A stretch of 64,000 nt of DNA from Planctomycetota bacterium (lineage in GTDB: Bacteria; Planctomycetota; PLA2; JAEUHO01). Where the stretch lies: the NCBI GenBank assembly GCA_020851795.1, contig JADZCA010000028.1, positions 1 to 64,000 of the forward strand, given 5' to 3'. The notes under the pieces were generated by a model. The model had not been told where the DNA came from. It searched no databases and worked only from the letters and a program-made list of their open reading frames with translations. This document shows positions 53,151 to 62,169 of this stretch, piece after piece. Made by a program: the position numbers and the translations under genes. How positions within the stretch are numbered: position 1 is the stretch's first letter; every line of letters begins with the position of its first letter.

Positions 53151-54335
53151 GTGCCGCTGCGGCTCGCCGTGCTCACCGACCTCCCGACGCCCTACCGGGC
53201 GCCGCTCTTCGATCTGCTGACGCGGCGGGGCGTCGTCGTGCCCCACGTCCTCTATCTCGCGCGCACCGAGACGCTGCGGGAGGCGTGGTCGGTGGACTGC
53301 AGCGGCCACGCCCACGAGGTGCTGCGGGGCCGGACGATGACGCTGCGCGGCCCCACGGGGCCGTTCGTCATGAAGTGGGCCCGCGGGGCCGCGCGGCGCC
53401 TCGACGCGATCGCTCCCGACGCGGTGCTCGTCAGCGGCTGGGCCCACCTCGCGATGCACGCGGCGTCGCGCTGGGCGGCGCGTCGCGGCGTGCCCTCGCT
53501 CGTCGTCAGCGAGAGCCACCCGCGCCCGGCCCGCGCGCGGTGGCGCGGTGCGCTGCGCGACGCCGTCGCGGGCCCGCTGGTCCGCCGCGCGGGCGCGTGG
53601 CTGCCGGTGTCGTCGCGCGCGCAGGCGCTGCTCGTGCACCTCGGCGCGGACCCGACGCGCTGCTTCCTCGTGCCCAACGCCCCCGACGCGGCGCGCTTCG
53701 CCGCGGCCCGGGCCGACGCCGCGGCGCGGGCCGCGACGAGGGCCGCGCTCGGCGCCGGGTCCGCGCCCGTGACCGTGTTCGTCGGCCGCCTGATCCCGGC
53801 GAAGGCGGTGGACGTGCTGCTCGACGCCGCGGCGAAGGCGACCGCGCGCCCCACGCTGTGGGTGGCCGGCGGCGGCCCGCTCGAGCGCGCGCTCGCCGCG
53901 CAGGCCCGCGCGCTCGGCCTCGCCGACCGCGTCCGCTTCCTCGGGGCGCAGCCCTACGCGCGCGTGGTCGCGCTCTGCGCGGCCGCCGACGTGATCGCGA
54001 TGCCGTCGGTGCACGAACCGTACGGGGTCGCGCTGCACGAGGGGATGGCGGCGGGGTGCGCGGCGCTCGCCTCCGACGCCGTCGGCGCCGCCCACGACCT
54101 CGTCGAGCCCGGCCGCGAGGGCCTGCGCGTGCCCGCGGGCGACGCCGACGCGCTCGCGCGCGCGTGGGACACGCTGCTCGCCGACGCCGGACGCCTCGCG
54201 GCGATGGGGGCCGCGGCGGCCGCCACCGCGCAGGCCCGCTCGATCCCGTTCGCGGCCGCGCAGGTCGAGGCCGCGGTGGCGGCGGCGGTCGCTTCGAGGC
54301 CCCCCGGCGTCGGTGTGGTTCCATCGGGGCGATGA
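53151..54335 (+). CDS. GT4-type glycosyltransferase
   Basis: A 394-residue GT-B protein. LRLAVLTDLPTPYRAPLFDLL is a common GT4 N-terminus. VTVFVGRLIPAKAVDVLLDA and MPSVHEPYGVALHEGMAAGCAALASDAVG form the donor site with both glutamates. The GTG at 53151 was chosen over an in-frame ATG 63 nt upstream because of the -10 position and the start of the first strand. The stop overlaps the next ATG by 4 nt. Confidence 0.88.
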   Translation: MPLRLAVLTDLPTPYRAPLFDLLTRRGVVVPHVLYLARTETLREAWSVDCSGHAHEVLRGRTMTLRGPTGPFVMKWARGAARRLDAIAPDAVLVSGWAHLAMHAASRWAARRGVPSLVVSESHPRPARARWRGALRDAVAGPLVRRAGAWLPVSSRAQALLVHLGADPTRCFLVPNAPDAARFAAARADAAARAATRAALGAGSAPVTVFVGRLIPAKAVDVLLDAAAKATARPTLWVAGGGPLERALAAQARALGLADRVRFLGAQPYARVVALCAAADVIAMPSVHEPYGVALHEGMAAGCAALASDAVGAAHDLVEPGREGLRVPAGDADALARAWDTLLADAGRLAAMGAAAAATAQARSIPFAAAQVEAAVAAAVASRPPGVGVVPSGR

Positions 54336-55879
54336 CCGCGTTCGTGGGGGTCTTCCGGGCCCACGGGCCCACCGAGACGGACCGCGCCCGCCTCGCCGCG
54401 GCGGCGCGCGGCCTCGGGCTGCCCGGGTCGCCCACCACGCCTCGCCTCGGGTGGCTCGTCCACGGGGCCGGGCCCGGCGCGAGCGCGGCGGACGCGGCGG
54501 GCGCTCCCGCCGCCGGCGACCCGGTGGTCGCCCGCCCGCTCGACGGCGCCGCGGTCTACGTCGCCCGGGGCGCCGACGGCGCCTGCGGGGTCTCGACCTC
54601 GGCCCGGGCGGCGGCGGCGGCCGCGGGACGGCCGCTCGCCCTAGACCCCGCGGGCTTCTCAGGGCTGCTGTGGCGCGGTGCGGCGCTCGACCACCGACTG
54701 CCGTGGCGCGACATCGTCGCCGTCCCGGCGGGCGGGGCGGCGGTCGCGCGGGCCGACGGGCTCGGCTGCGTCGTGAATACCCCGGCGGCGCCTGCCCCCG
54801 ACGCGGCGCCGCTCGACCGTGCGCTCGCCGACGTGGTCGCGGGCCCCGACTTCGCGCTGCTCACGCGCGGCGGGCCCGCGAGCCTCGCGCTGCTGGCCGT
54901 GCGCCGCCTCTTCGGCGCGCCGGAGTGCGACGCGTTCTCCGTCCGCTGGCCTCGCGCCGAAGAGGCGAGGGTCCGCGAGGCGGGCCGCACCGCGCGCGTG
55001 CTCGGCGCCCGCCACCACGTCCTCGACCTCGGCGACCTCGACCCCGCGGCGGCGCTCTCGGCGTGGTCGGCGGCGGTGGACGTCCCGTCGGCCGAGGGCT
55101 TCGAGGCGCACCTGCTCGACCACGCGCTCGCGCGCGGCGGCGTGCGGCGGGTGGCGACGCCGGCCGGCGGGGCGGCGCTGTTCGGCTTCGGGGAGCCGTT
55201 CCTCTCGCTCGCGCGGCGCCGTCGTCCGTGGCTCGACCGCTCCCGCGCCCCGCGCACCGTGCCCGACCCCTTCGACGTCGCCGCCCACCGCGAGCTCGAG
55301 GGTCGCGCGCTGCGGCGCGTGCCCGTGCACGCCGCGCAGAGCGCGCTCGCGCTGCTGCCCGCGGCGACGCGCGAGGCGCTGGGCACGACGGGGCCCCGTC
55401 CGCCCGACGGCACCGCGCGCGCCCGCTCGGCGGTCGCCGCCGCCAGCGCGGCCGCGCTCGCGGCGCTCGTCGACCGCGAGCTGCGCGCACCCGGTCCGCG
55501 CACGTGGCGCCCGTTCCTCGCCGCGTCGTGGTGCCCGCGCGTGCGCTCGCTCCCCGACCGCGTCCGCTTCGGCCGCCCCGGCTCCGGAGGGCTGCTGCGG
55601 CGGTGGCTCGTCCGCGCGCGCGGCTGGGCGCAGGACGCGCCGGCCGAGGGCTTCGAGCCCACGCTCGACGCGTGGTTGCGGGGCCCGCTCGCCGCGTGGC
55701 TCGCCGACGCGCTGGCGCCCGAGCGGCTCGCCGCGCAGGGCGTGTGGCGCACCGACGGCGTCGCGAGGGCCGTCACGGCGTGGCGCGACCGGCGGCCGGG
55801 CTGGACGGCGCGGGTCGTCTTCGTGCTCGCGGCGCTGGCGGCGTGGCTCGACCGCGACGGCCTGCGGGTCGCGCCGTGA
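54332..55879 (+). CDS. Degenerate asparagine-synthetase-B-like protein
   Basis: A 515-residue protein with the layout of the exopolysaccharide-associated asparagine synthetase family: an N-terminal Ntn-like half, a PP-loop half and a C-terminal helical part. The N-terminus is MTAFVG, with no catalytic cysteine after Met. The PP-loop SGGxDS is reduced to TRGGPASLALL, and the usual SGDGGDELFGGY reads TPAGGAALFGFG. ECDAFSVRWPRAEEARV and LGARHHVLDL still align with the family. It is therefore probably a non-catalytic or repurposed relative. It overlaps glycosyltransferase genes on both sides by 4 nt. Confidence 0.7.
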   Translation: MTAFVGVFRAHGPTETDRARLAAAARGLGLPGSPTTPRLGWLVHGAGPGASAADAAGAPAAGDPVVARPLDGAAVYVARGADGACGVSTSARAAAAAAGRPLALDPAGFSGLLWRGAALDHRLPWRDIVAVPAGGAAVARADGLGCVVNTPAAPAPDAAPLDRALADVVAGPDFALLTRGGPASLALLAVRRLFGAPECDAFSVRWPRAEEARVREAGRTARVLGARHHVLDLGDLDPAAALSAWSAAVDVPSAEGFEAHLLDHALARGGVRRVATPAGGAALFGFGEPFLSLARRRRPWLDRSRAPRTVPDPFDVAAHRELEGRALRRVPVHAAQSALALLPAATREALGTTGPRPPDGTARARSAVAAASAAALAALVDRELRAPGPRTWRPFLAASWCPRVRSLPDRVRFGRPGSGGLLRRWLVRARGWAQDAPAEGFEPTLDAWLRGPLAAWLADALAPERLAAQGVWRTDGVARAVTAWRDRRPGWTARVVFVLAALAAWLDRDGLRVAP

Positions 55880-56955
55880 CGGGGCCGCGGATCGGCATCG
55901 ACGCCCTCGCGATCACGGTCGGGGGCGGGCGCGCGTGGCTGACGGGGCTCGTGCCCGCGCTCGCCACCGCCTGGCCCGAGGCGTCGGTCCTCGTGCTCGC
56001 GCGACCCGACGTCGCCGCGGCGCTGGGGACGGCGCCCGGGGTCACCGTCGTCCCGCGGCGGGCCCCGCGCGGTCCGTGGCGCCTGCCGTGGGAGCGGTGG
56101 GTGGTGCCCCGCTGGAGCGCGAAGGCGCGCCTCGACGCGCTCGTCGTCGGCGCCGACGCGGGACCGACGCGGGCCCCGTGCCCCTACGTGCAGGTGTGCC
56201 AGAACGCGAAGATCTACGCGGAGACCACCGCGCGGTACCGGTGGCTGCGCCGCGCCGCGGTCGCGACCGCGCGGGGCGCGGCCGCGACGGTGTTCGTCTC
56301 CGACGCGCTGCGGCGCCTGGCCGAGCCCGTGCTCGTCCCCGCGCGCGCGGCGGTGGTCCCGCACGGCGTCCGCCCGCCGCCGACGGGGACGCCGCCGCCC
56401 GCGCCGATCCCGACGCCCTACGTCCTCGTCGTGGCGACGCCGTACCGCCACAAGGACCTCGGCGTCGCGCTCGAGGCCGTGAAGGCGCTGCGACGGCGCG
56501 GCCGCCCCGAGGGCCTCGTCCTCGTCGGTGGGGGCGGCGACCCGGGCGTCGTGGAAGAGCTGCGGGCGATGGCGGCCGACGACCCCGGCGCGCTGCACCT
56601 CGCGGGCGCGGCCGAGCCCGCCGCGCTCGAGGGGTGGTACGCGCACGCGAGCGCGCTGTTGCTGCCCAGCCGCGAGGAGTCGTCGGGGATGCCGGTCGCG
56701 GAGGCGCTCGCACGCGGGCTCCCCGTCGTGGCGAGCGACGTCGCGGCGCTCGTCGAGACCGGCGCCGGGCTCGCGCGCCATCACCGCGTCGGGGACGCCG
56801 CGGACGCCGCGCGCTGCCTCGAGGCCGTGCTCGAGGAGGGCGCGCCGCGAGCCCCCCGGCTAGAATCCGCGCGCCGGTACGCCGCGGAGCGGACGTGGGC
56901 CGCCTCCGCGGCCCGCCTGCGCGCCGTCGTCGAGTCGGTCCTCGCGCCGCGATGA
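55876..56955 (+). CDS. GT4-type glycosyltransferase
   Basis: A 359-residue GT-B protein. RIGIDALAITVGGGRAWLTGLVPAL is the N-terminal loop. VLVVATPYRHKDLGVALEAV and LLLPSREESSGMPVAEALARGLPVVASDVAAL form the donor site. CQNAKIYAE in the acceptor domain resembles enzymes of the mannosyl/rhamnosyl GT4 group. Both ends overlap neighbours by 4 nt. Confidence 0.87.
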   Translation: MTGPRIGIDALAITVGGGRAWLTGLVPALATAWPEASVLVLARPDVAAALGTAPGVTVVPRRAPRGPWRLPWERWVVPRWSAKARLDALVVGADAGPTRAPCPYVQVCQNAKIYAETTARYRWLRRAAVATARGAAATVFVSDALRRLAEPVLVPARAAVVPHGVRPPPTGTPPPAPIPTPYVLVVATPYRHKDLGVALEAVKALRRRGRPEGLVLVGGGGDPGVVEELRAMAADDPGALHLAGAAEPAALEGWYAHASALLLPSREESSGMPVAEALARGLPVVASDVAALVETGAGLARHHRVGDAADAARCLEAVLEEGAPRAPRLESARRYAAERTWAASAARLRAVVESVLAPR

Positions 56956-58283
56956 TCCAGGACCTCCTCCAGCACCCGGCGTCGCTGCTCGCGGTCCTCG
57001 CGCTGCCGCTGCTCCTCGTCGTCGTGCCGTGGCGCGTCGGCTGGATCGGCACGCTGGTCGTGCTCGCGTGGGCCGACTCGGCCATGCCCGCGGCCGACCT
57101 CCCCCGCAAGATCGCGGTCCGCGCGGCGGTGCTCGTGCTGCTCTTCGCGCAGGGGCTCGTGCGGCTGCGCGGCCGCGGCCGGGGCGCGCCGCCGCCGGTG
57201 CCCGTGCTCGCGTTCCTCGCCCTCGCGCTCGTCTCGACGGCGTGGTCTGAGACGCCCGTGCCGACGCTGGGGCACGCGGGGCTCCTGACGCTGGTCGTCG
57301 TCGTCGCGTTCTCCCACGTCGCCCGGCACGGCGCGTCGGGTCCGACGGCGACCGCGACGATGGAGTCGGCCGCGGTGGCGATGCTCGCCCTCGTGGCGCT
57401 GGGCCTCGTGCCCTTCGGCCGGGGCGAGCCGCTGTTCGTCGCGGGCCGGCTGCGCGGCTTCTTCAGCAACGCGAACGGGCTCGGGATCACCTGCGCCCTC
57501 CTCGCGCCGTGGGCGGTGCTGCGGGCCGCGCGCACCACGGGCGTGGCGCGCGCGGTCGCGGTCGCCGTCGTCGTCGGGCTCGCCGGGCTCGCGTTCCTGT
57601 CGGGCAGCCGCACGGGCTTCGGCGGCCTCGTGCTCGGGTGCTCGGTCACGCTGTTCCTGCGCCAGCCGTCGCGCTCGCTCGCGGTGGCGATCTTCTGCGG
57701 GGTCGCGATCGCGCTCGCGAGCCTCGCCGGCGGCGGCGACGTGGACCTCGAGGAGGGGGCGGTCGGGCAGTTCGCGCGCGCCGAGACCGTGTCGCGCCTC
57801 TCCGGCCGCCTCGACCGCTGGCAGGAGGGCATCGAGCGCTTCGAGGAGTCGCCGGCGCTCGGCCACGGGTTCAAGGCGTCGTGGCGCTACGAGGCGCCCG
57901 ACGAGGCCGACGCGCAGGCGGGGGCGGTGACCGCGTCGGGGACGAACTACCACAGCCAGCACGTCGAGACGCTCGTGGACCTCGGCGCGGTGGGCGAGGT
58001 GCTCTTCCTCGCGGTGCTGTGGTCGGCCTGGCGCCGCGCGCGCGCCGTCGCGCGCCGTCGCGACGACGTCGTCTCGGCCCGGTTCGGGGCGGCGGCCGCG
58101 GGCACGCTCGCGGCGGCGGCCCTCGACTCCTTCTTCCACAACTGGCTGCTCACCGCGGGCAGCCCGTACGCGTTCTTCGTCTGGTCGCTCGTCGCGACGA
58201 CGGCGCGCCTGTCGGGCGTCGTCGCGCCGTCGGGCGCACCGCGTCCGCTCGCGGCGCCCGTCGCCGTCCCGGGGGTGCCGTGA
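56952..58283 (+). CDS. O-antigen ligase / polymerase family membrane protein
   Basis: A 443-residue polytopic protein with about ten helices. GRLRGFFSNANGLG and FLSGSRTGFGGLVLG are Wzy_C signatures, and the loop RLDRWQEGIERFEESPALGHGFK precedes SHQ-type NYHSQHVETLVDLGAVG, which carries the conserved histidine region. It is the second such protein in the window besides 24639, so one may be polymerase and the other ligase, or two polymers are made. Confidence 0.87.
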   Translation: MIQDLLQHPASLLAVLALPLLLVVVPWRVGWIGTLVVLAWADSAMPAADLPRKIAVRAAVLVLLFAQGLVRLRGRGRGAPPPVPVLAFLALALVSTAWSETPVPTLGHAGLLTLVVVVAFSHVARHGASGPTATATMESAAVAMLALVALGLVPFGRGEPLFVAGRLRGFFSNANGLGITCALLAPWAVLRAARTTGVARAVAVAVVVGLAGLAFLSGSRTGFGGLVLGCSVTLFLRQPSRSLAVAIFCGVAIALASLAGGGDVDLEEGAVGQFARAETVSRLSGRLDRWQEGIERFEESPALGHGFKASWRYEAPDEADAQAGAVTASGTNYHSQHVETLVDLGAVGEVLFLAVLWSAWRRARAVARRRDDVVSARFGAAAAGTLAAAALDSFFHNWLLTAGSPYAFFVWSLVATTARLSGVVAPSGAPRPLAAPVAVPGVP

Positions 58284-60415
58284 AGCAGGTCGTCCAGGAC
58301 TTCCGCACCGGCGCCGTGCGCCTCGAGGACGTGCCCGCCCCGCTCGTGCGGCCGCGGGCCGTGCTCGTGCGGGTCGCGGCGAGCGTCGTGAGCCCGGGCA
58401 CCGAGCGGGCCGTGCTCCACCTGGCCCGCAAGTCGCTGCTCGGCAAGGCACGCGAGCGCCCCGACCTCGTGGCCCGCGTGTGGCGCAAGCTGCGCCGCGA
58501 CGGGCTCGTCTCCGCCGTGCGCACCGTCAAGGACCGGCTGTCGGCGCCGGTCCCGCTCGGCTACAGCGCGGCGGGCACGGTCGTCGCCGTGGGGGCGGGC
58601 ACGCCGGGGCTCGTGGTCGGCGACCGCGTCGCGTGCGCGGGCGCGGGGCACGCCAACCACGCCGAAGTGGACCTCGTGCCCCGCAACCTCGTCGCACGCG
58701 TCCCCGAGGGCGTCTCGCTCGCCGACGCCGCGTTCGCGACGCTGGGCGCGATCGCGCTCCAGGGCGTGCGCGCCGCGGACACGCGGCTCGGCGAGCGCGT
58801 GGCCGTGGTCGGCGTGGGGATCCTCGGCACGCTCGCGGTGCGCCTGCTGCGCGCCGCCGGCGCGCGCGTGCTCGCGGTGGACCTCGACCCGGAGCGGCGC
58901 ACGCGGGCGGCGCGCGACGGCGCCGAGGTCGTGGCCTCGCCCGCCGACGCGGCGGCCGCCGCGCGCGCGTGGACCGGTGGCGCGGGCGTGGACGCGGTCG
59001 TGGTCGCGGCGGCGTCGCCCGGCGACGCGTCGCCGCTCGGGCTCGCCACCGAGCTCGTGCGGCGCGCGGGCGTCGTCGTCGCGCTCGGCGACGTCCCGAT
59101 CGCCGTGCCGCGACGGCTCGCCTACGCCAAGGAGGCGACGATCCGCGTCGCGACGTCGTACGGGCCGGGCCGCTACGACCGGGCCTACGAGGAGGGCGGG
59201 CGCGACTACCCGCTCGCCTACGTGCGCTGGACCGCCGGGCGCAACCTCGACGCGTTCCTCGCGCTGCTCGCGTCGAAGGCGGTGTCGGTCGCCGACCTCG
59301 CGGAGGACGTGCCGATCGCCGACGCCGTCGCGGCCTACGACCGCCTGCTCGAGGGCGGCGCCGGCGGCCGCGCGCCGCGCTTCGTCTACCCGGACGCACC
59401 CCCGCGGGAGGAGGCCGCCGCGCCCGCCCGCGACGCCGCCGCCGCGCGCCGCGGCCGCCGCGCCGCGCTCGTGGGCGCCGGGGCGTTCGGGCGCGGCGTG
59501 CTGTGGCCGGCGCTGGCGCAGGCGGGGCTCGCCCCCGCGCTGGTCGCGACGTCGTCGGGGCCGAGCGCCGTCGAGACCGCGCGTCGCCTCGGCTTCCCCC
59601 GCACGACGACCGACGCCGCGGCGGCGGCCGCCGACCCGGACGTGGACGTCGTGGTGGTCGCGACCCCGCACGACTCGCACGCGACGCTCGCCGCGCGCGC
59701 GCTCGAGGCCGGCAAGCACGTCTTCGTCGAGAAACCGCTGGCGGTGGACGACGCCGGGCTCTCGCGCGTGGCGGAGGCCGCGGCGCGCGGCCCGGGCCTG
59801 CTCGCGGTCGGGTTCAACCGCCGGTTCAGCGAGGCCGTGCGACGCGTCCACGCCTTTCTCGAGGGCGTGCCGGGGCCGACCGTGGTGGCCTACCGCGTCA
59901 ACGCGGGGCCCGCCCCCGACCAAGGCTGGCACGGCGACCCCTCGGTGTCGGGCGGCCGGCTCGTCGGCGAGGTCTGTCACATGGTCGACCTCGTGCAGTG
60001 CCTCACCGGCGAGCGCCCGGCGCGCGTGGCCGCGGTCGCCGCGCGCGGGCCCGTCGGGACCGCGCCGCTCGACGACGTCGTGGTGACGATCGAGGGCGCG
60101 GGCGGCTCGATCGCGACGATCGCGTACCACGCCGCGGGCGACCCGACGGCCGACAAGGAGCGCATCGAGGTCGCGCGGGGGGACCGCTCGGCCACGATCG
60201 AGGACTTCCGCGCGGTCGTCCTGCGTCGCGGCGGCCGCGGCCGCCGCGTGCGCCTCGCGCCCGACAAGGGGCACGCGGCGCTCGCGCGGGCCTTCGTCGC
60301 GGCGGTGGACGCGGGCGGCCCGCCGCCCGTCCCGGTGGAGGAGACCGTCGCGTCGATGCGCGCGACGCTCGCGGCCCGGCGCGCGCTGGCGTCGGGGAGG
60401 TTCGAGCGGGTGTGA
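58280..60415 (+). CDS. Fused zinc-less MDR dehydrogenase and Gfo/Idh/MocA oxidoreductase
   Basis: A 711-residue two-domain protein. Residues 1-375 are an alcohol-dehydrogenase-like MDR domain (LGYSAAGTVVAVGAG, GDRVACAG, Rossmann GVGILGTLAVRLL near 175-190) without the usual zinc-cluster cysteines. Residues about 390-711 are a Gfo/Idh/MocA domain (ALVGAGAFGRGVL; ATPHDSH; HVFVEKPLA near 484; GGRLVGEVCHMVDL). I recall the same fusion, called bi-domain oxidoreductase, from polysaccharide loci, next to heparinase-like and WbuB-like genes. It probably oxidises or epimerises a sugar nucleotide or glycan. Both ends overlap neighbours by 4 nt. Confidence 0.9.
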   Translation: MKQVVQDFRTGAVRLEDVPAPLVRPRAVLVRVAASVVSPGTERAVLHLARKSLLGKARERPDLVARVWRKLRRDGLVSAVRTVKDRLSAPVPLGYSAAGTVVAVGAGTPGLVVGDRVACAGAGHANHAEVDLVPRNLVARVPEGVSLADAAFATLGAIALQGVRAADTRLGERVAVVGVGILGTLAVRLLRAAGARVLAVDLDPERRTRAARDGAEVVASPADAAAAARAWTGGAGVDAVVVAAASPGDASPLGLATELVRRAGVVVALGDVPIAVPRRLAYAKEATIRVATSYGPGRYDRAYEEGGRDYPLAYVRWTAGRNLDAFLALLASKAVSVADLAEDVPIADAVAAYDRLLEGGAGGRAPRFVYPDAPPREEAAAPARDAAAARRGRRAALVGAGAFGRGVLWPALAQAGLAPALVATSSGPSAVETARRLGFPRTTTDAAAAAADPDVDVVVVATPHDSHATLAARALEAGKHVFVEKPLAVDDAGLSRVAEAAARGPGLLAVGFNRRFSEAVRRVHAFLEGVPGPTVVAYRVNAGPAPDQGWHGDPSVSGGRLVGEVCHMVDLVQCLTGERPARVAAVAARGPVGTAPLDDVVVTIEGAGGSIATIAYHAAGDPTADKERIEVARGDRSATIEDFRAVVLRRGGRGRRVRLAPDKGHAALARAFVAAVDAGGPPPVPVEETVASMRATLAARRALASGRFERV

Positions 60416-62169
60416 AGTCGCTCCTGCGCCTCGCCGAGACCGTGCGCCGCCTGCGCCCGTCGCAGGTGGGGCACCGCATCGTCGCGCGCCTCGCGCGCGG
60501 ACGCGCCGTCGCCGTCCCCCGCGTGACGCCGGTGCCGCTGCCGCCCCTGCCCGCGGCGTCGCGGCGGCCGACGCTGCGTCCCTTCGACGGCCCCGACGGG
60601 ACGGGGTGGCGCTTCGCCGGCCGTCGCGCCGTCCCCGACGGCGCGCGGCTCGTGTGGGACGGCGAGCCGTCGCTGCTGCAGCGCTACCACGCGGCCTACG
60701 CGGAGGGGGTCCGCGCCACCGCCGAGGCCGGCGACCTCGACGGCGCGCGGCGCTGGCTCGCCGCCGTCGTCCCCGGCGCGCCGTCGCACCCCTACGTGCG
60801 CGCCCGGCGCGTGCTCGCGCTCGTCGAGGCGCGCTCGGCCGGGCTCGTCGAGGCCGACCCGGTCGTCGCGGCCGACGCCGAGGCGCTGGTGCGCCGTCCC
60901 GAGTGGGACGTCCGCGGCAACCACCTCGTCTGCAACGGCGCGGCGCTCGTGCGCGCGGGGGCGGCGTTCGCGGGGCCCGCGGCCCGACGCTGGGCGCGGC
61001 GCGGTGCGGCCGTGCTCTCGACCTGCGTCGCCGACCAGGTGCTCCCCGACGGGCTCCACTTCGAGCGCTCGCCCGTCTACCACGCGCTGGTGCTCGAGCA
61101 CCTGCTCGTGGCGCTCGCCTCGGCGGCGGCCCGCGGTGAATCGCCGCCGCGCGGCGTGGCCGCGGCGGCCGCGGCGATGACGCGCGCCCTCGACGGCCTC
61201 GAGCTGCCCGACGGCGCGCCCGTGCGCTGGCGCGACGGCGCGCCCGGCGTCGCGCTGCCGTTCGCCGCGCTGCGGGCGTGGGCGCACGAGCGCGGCCTCG
61301 ACCCCGCGGGGGGCGGCGACGGGCTCGTCGAGGGCGGCGACGCCCCCCGCGGGCCGCGCACGTTCCCGGCCGCCGGCCTCGCGGTGGTCGCGGACCCGTC
61401 CACGCGTTGCGCCGCGACGCTCGTCGTCGCGCCGCCCTGCCCGGCGGACCTGCCCGCGCACGGGCACGCCGACGCCCTGTCCTACGAGGCCGTCCTCGGC
61501 GGCACGCGGGTCGTCGCGGCGGCGGGGACGGCGGCCTACGGCGCGGGCCCCGCGCGCGACCGCGACCGTCGCCCCGGCGCGTTCGCGGGGGCGACGCTCG
61601 ACGGCGTCGCGCCCGCCGACCCCTACGGCGCGTTCCGCGTCGGGGCGCGGGGGTTCGTGCGTCGCCTCGAGACGGGCGTGACGAAGGGCTGGCGCTTCGC
61701 GGTGGGCGTGTCGGGGGGCTTCCACGACGCGGTGCCGCACGCGGTGCACCGCCGCGTCGTCGCGCTGTCGCCCGCCGGCACGCTGGTCGTCGTGGACGAG
61801 TGGACGGGCGACGGCACGCACCGCGTGGACGCCTTCCTGCCGCTGGCGCCCGGCTTCACGGCGACGCCCGACGCCGAGGGCGCGCTCGTCGTCGGGGCGG
61901 GGCGGGCCCGGCGGCTCTCGGCGCCGGGCGCGACCGTCACGCTCGAAGAGGGCTTCTACGCCGAGGGGCTCGGTGCCGCGGTGGCGCGCCCGGTGCTGCG
62001 CCTCGCCGCCGTCGGCCCGCTGCCGATGCGACGGCTGCACGCGTGGACCGACGGCCCGACGCCCGCGAGCGTGCACGCGACGCCCATCGCCGGCGGCGAA
62101 CTGCGCGTCGTGGTCGCGCGCGGGAGCGTCGTCGAGACGGGCTGGGTCCCCGCGGGGCGGCCCGCGTGA
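60412..62169 (+). CDS. Heparinase II/III-family protein
   Basis: A 585-residue protein. The N-terminal helical toroid contains RGNHLVCNGAALVRAG and DGLHFERSPVYHALVLEHLL. The C-terminal beta-sheet half contains PAHGHADALSYEAVLGGTRVV, the His/Tyr region of the family. Members cleave or modify uronate-containing glycans. No signal peptide is seen, and its position in a biosynthetic operon suggests cytoplasmic action on an intermediate or a processing role. GTG start overlaps the previous stop by 4 nt. Confidence 0.88.
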   Translation: MKSLLRLAETVRRLRPSQVGHRIVARLARGRAVAVPRVTPVPLPPLPAASRRPTLRPFDGPDGTGWRFAGRRAVPDGARLVWDGEPSLLQRYHAAYAEGVRATAEAGDLDGARRWLAAVVPGAPSHPYVRARRVLALVEARSAGLVEADPVVAADAEALVRRPEWDVRGNHLVCNGAALVRAGAAFAGPAARRWARRGAAVLSTCVADQVLPDGLHFERSPVYHALVLEHLLVALASAAARGESPPRGVAAAAAAMTRALDGLELPDGAPVRWRDGAPGVALPFAALRAWAHERGLDPAGGGDGLVEGGDAPRGPRTFPAAGLAVVADPSTRCAATLVVAPPCPADLPAHGHADALSYEAVLGGTRVVAAAGTAAYGAGPARDRDRRPGAFAGATLDGVAPADPYGAFRVGARGFVRRLETGVTKGWRFAVGVSGGFHDAVPHAVHRRVVALSPAGTLVVVDEWTGDGTHRVDAFLPLAPGFTATPDAEGALVVGAGRARRLSAPGATVTLEEGFYAEGLGAAVARPVLRLAAVGPLPMRRLHAWTDGPTPASVHATPIAGGELRVVVARGSVVETGWVPAGRPA

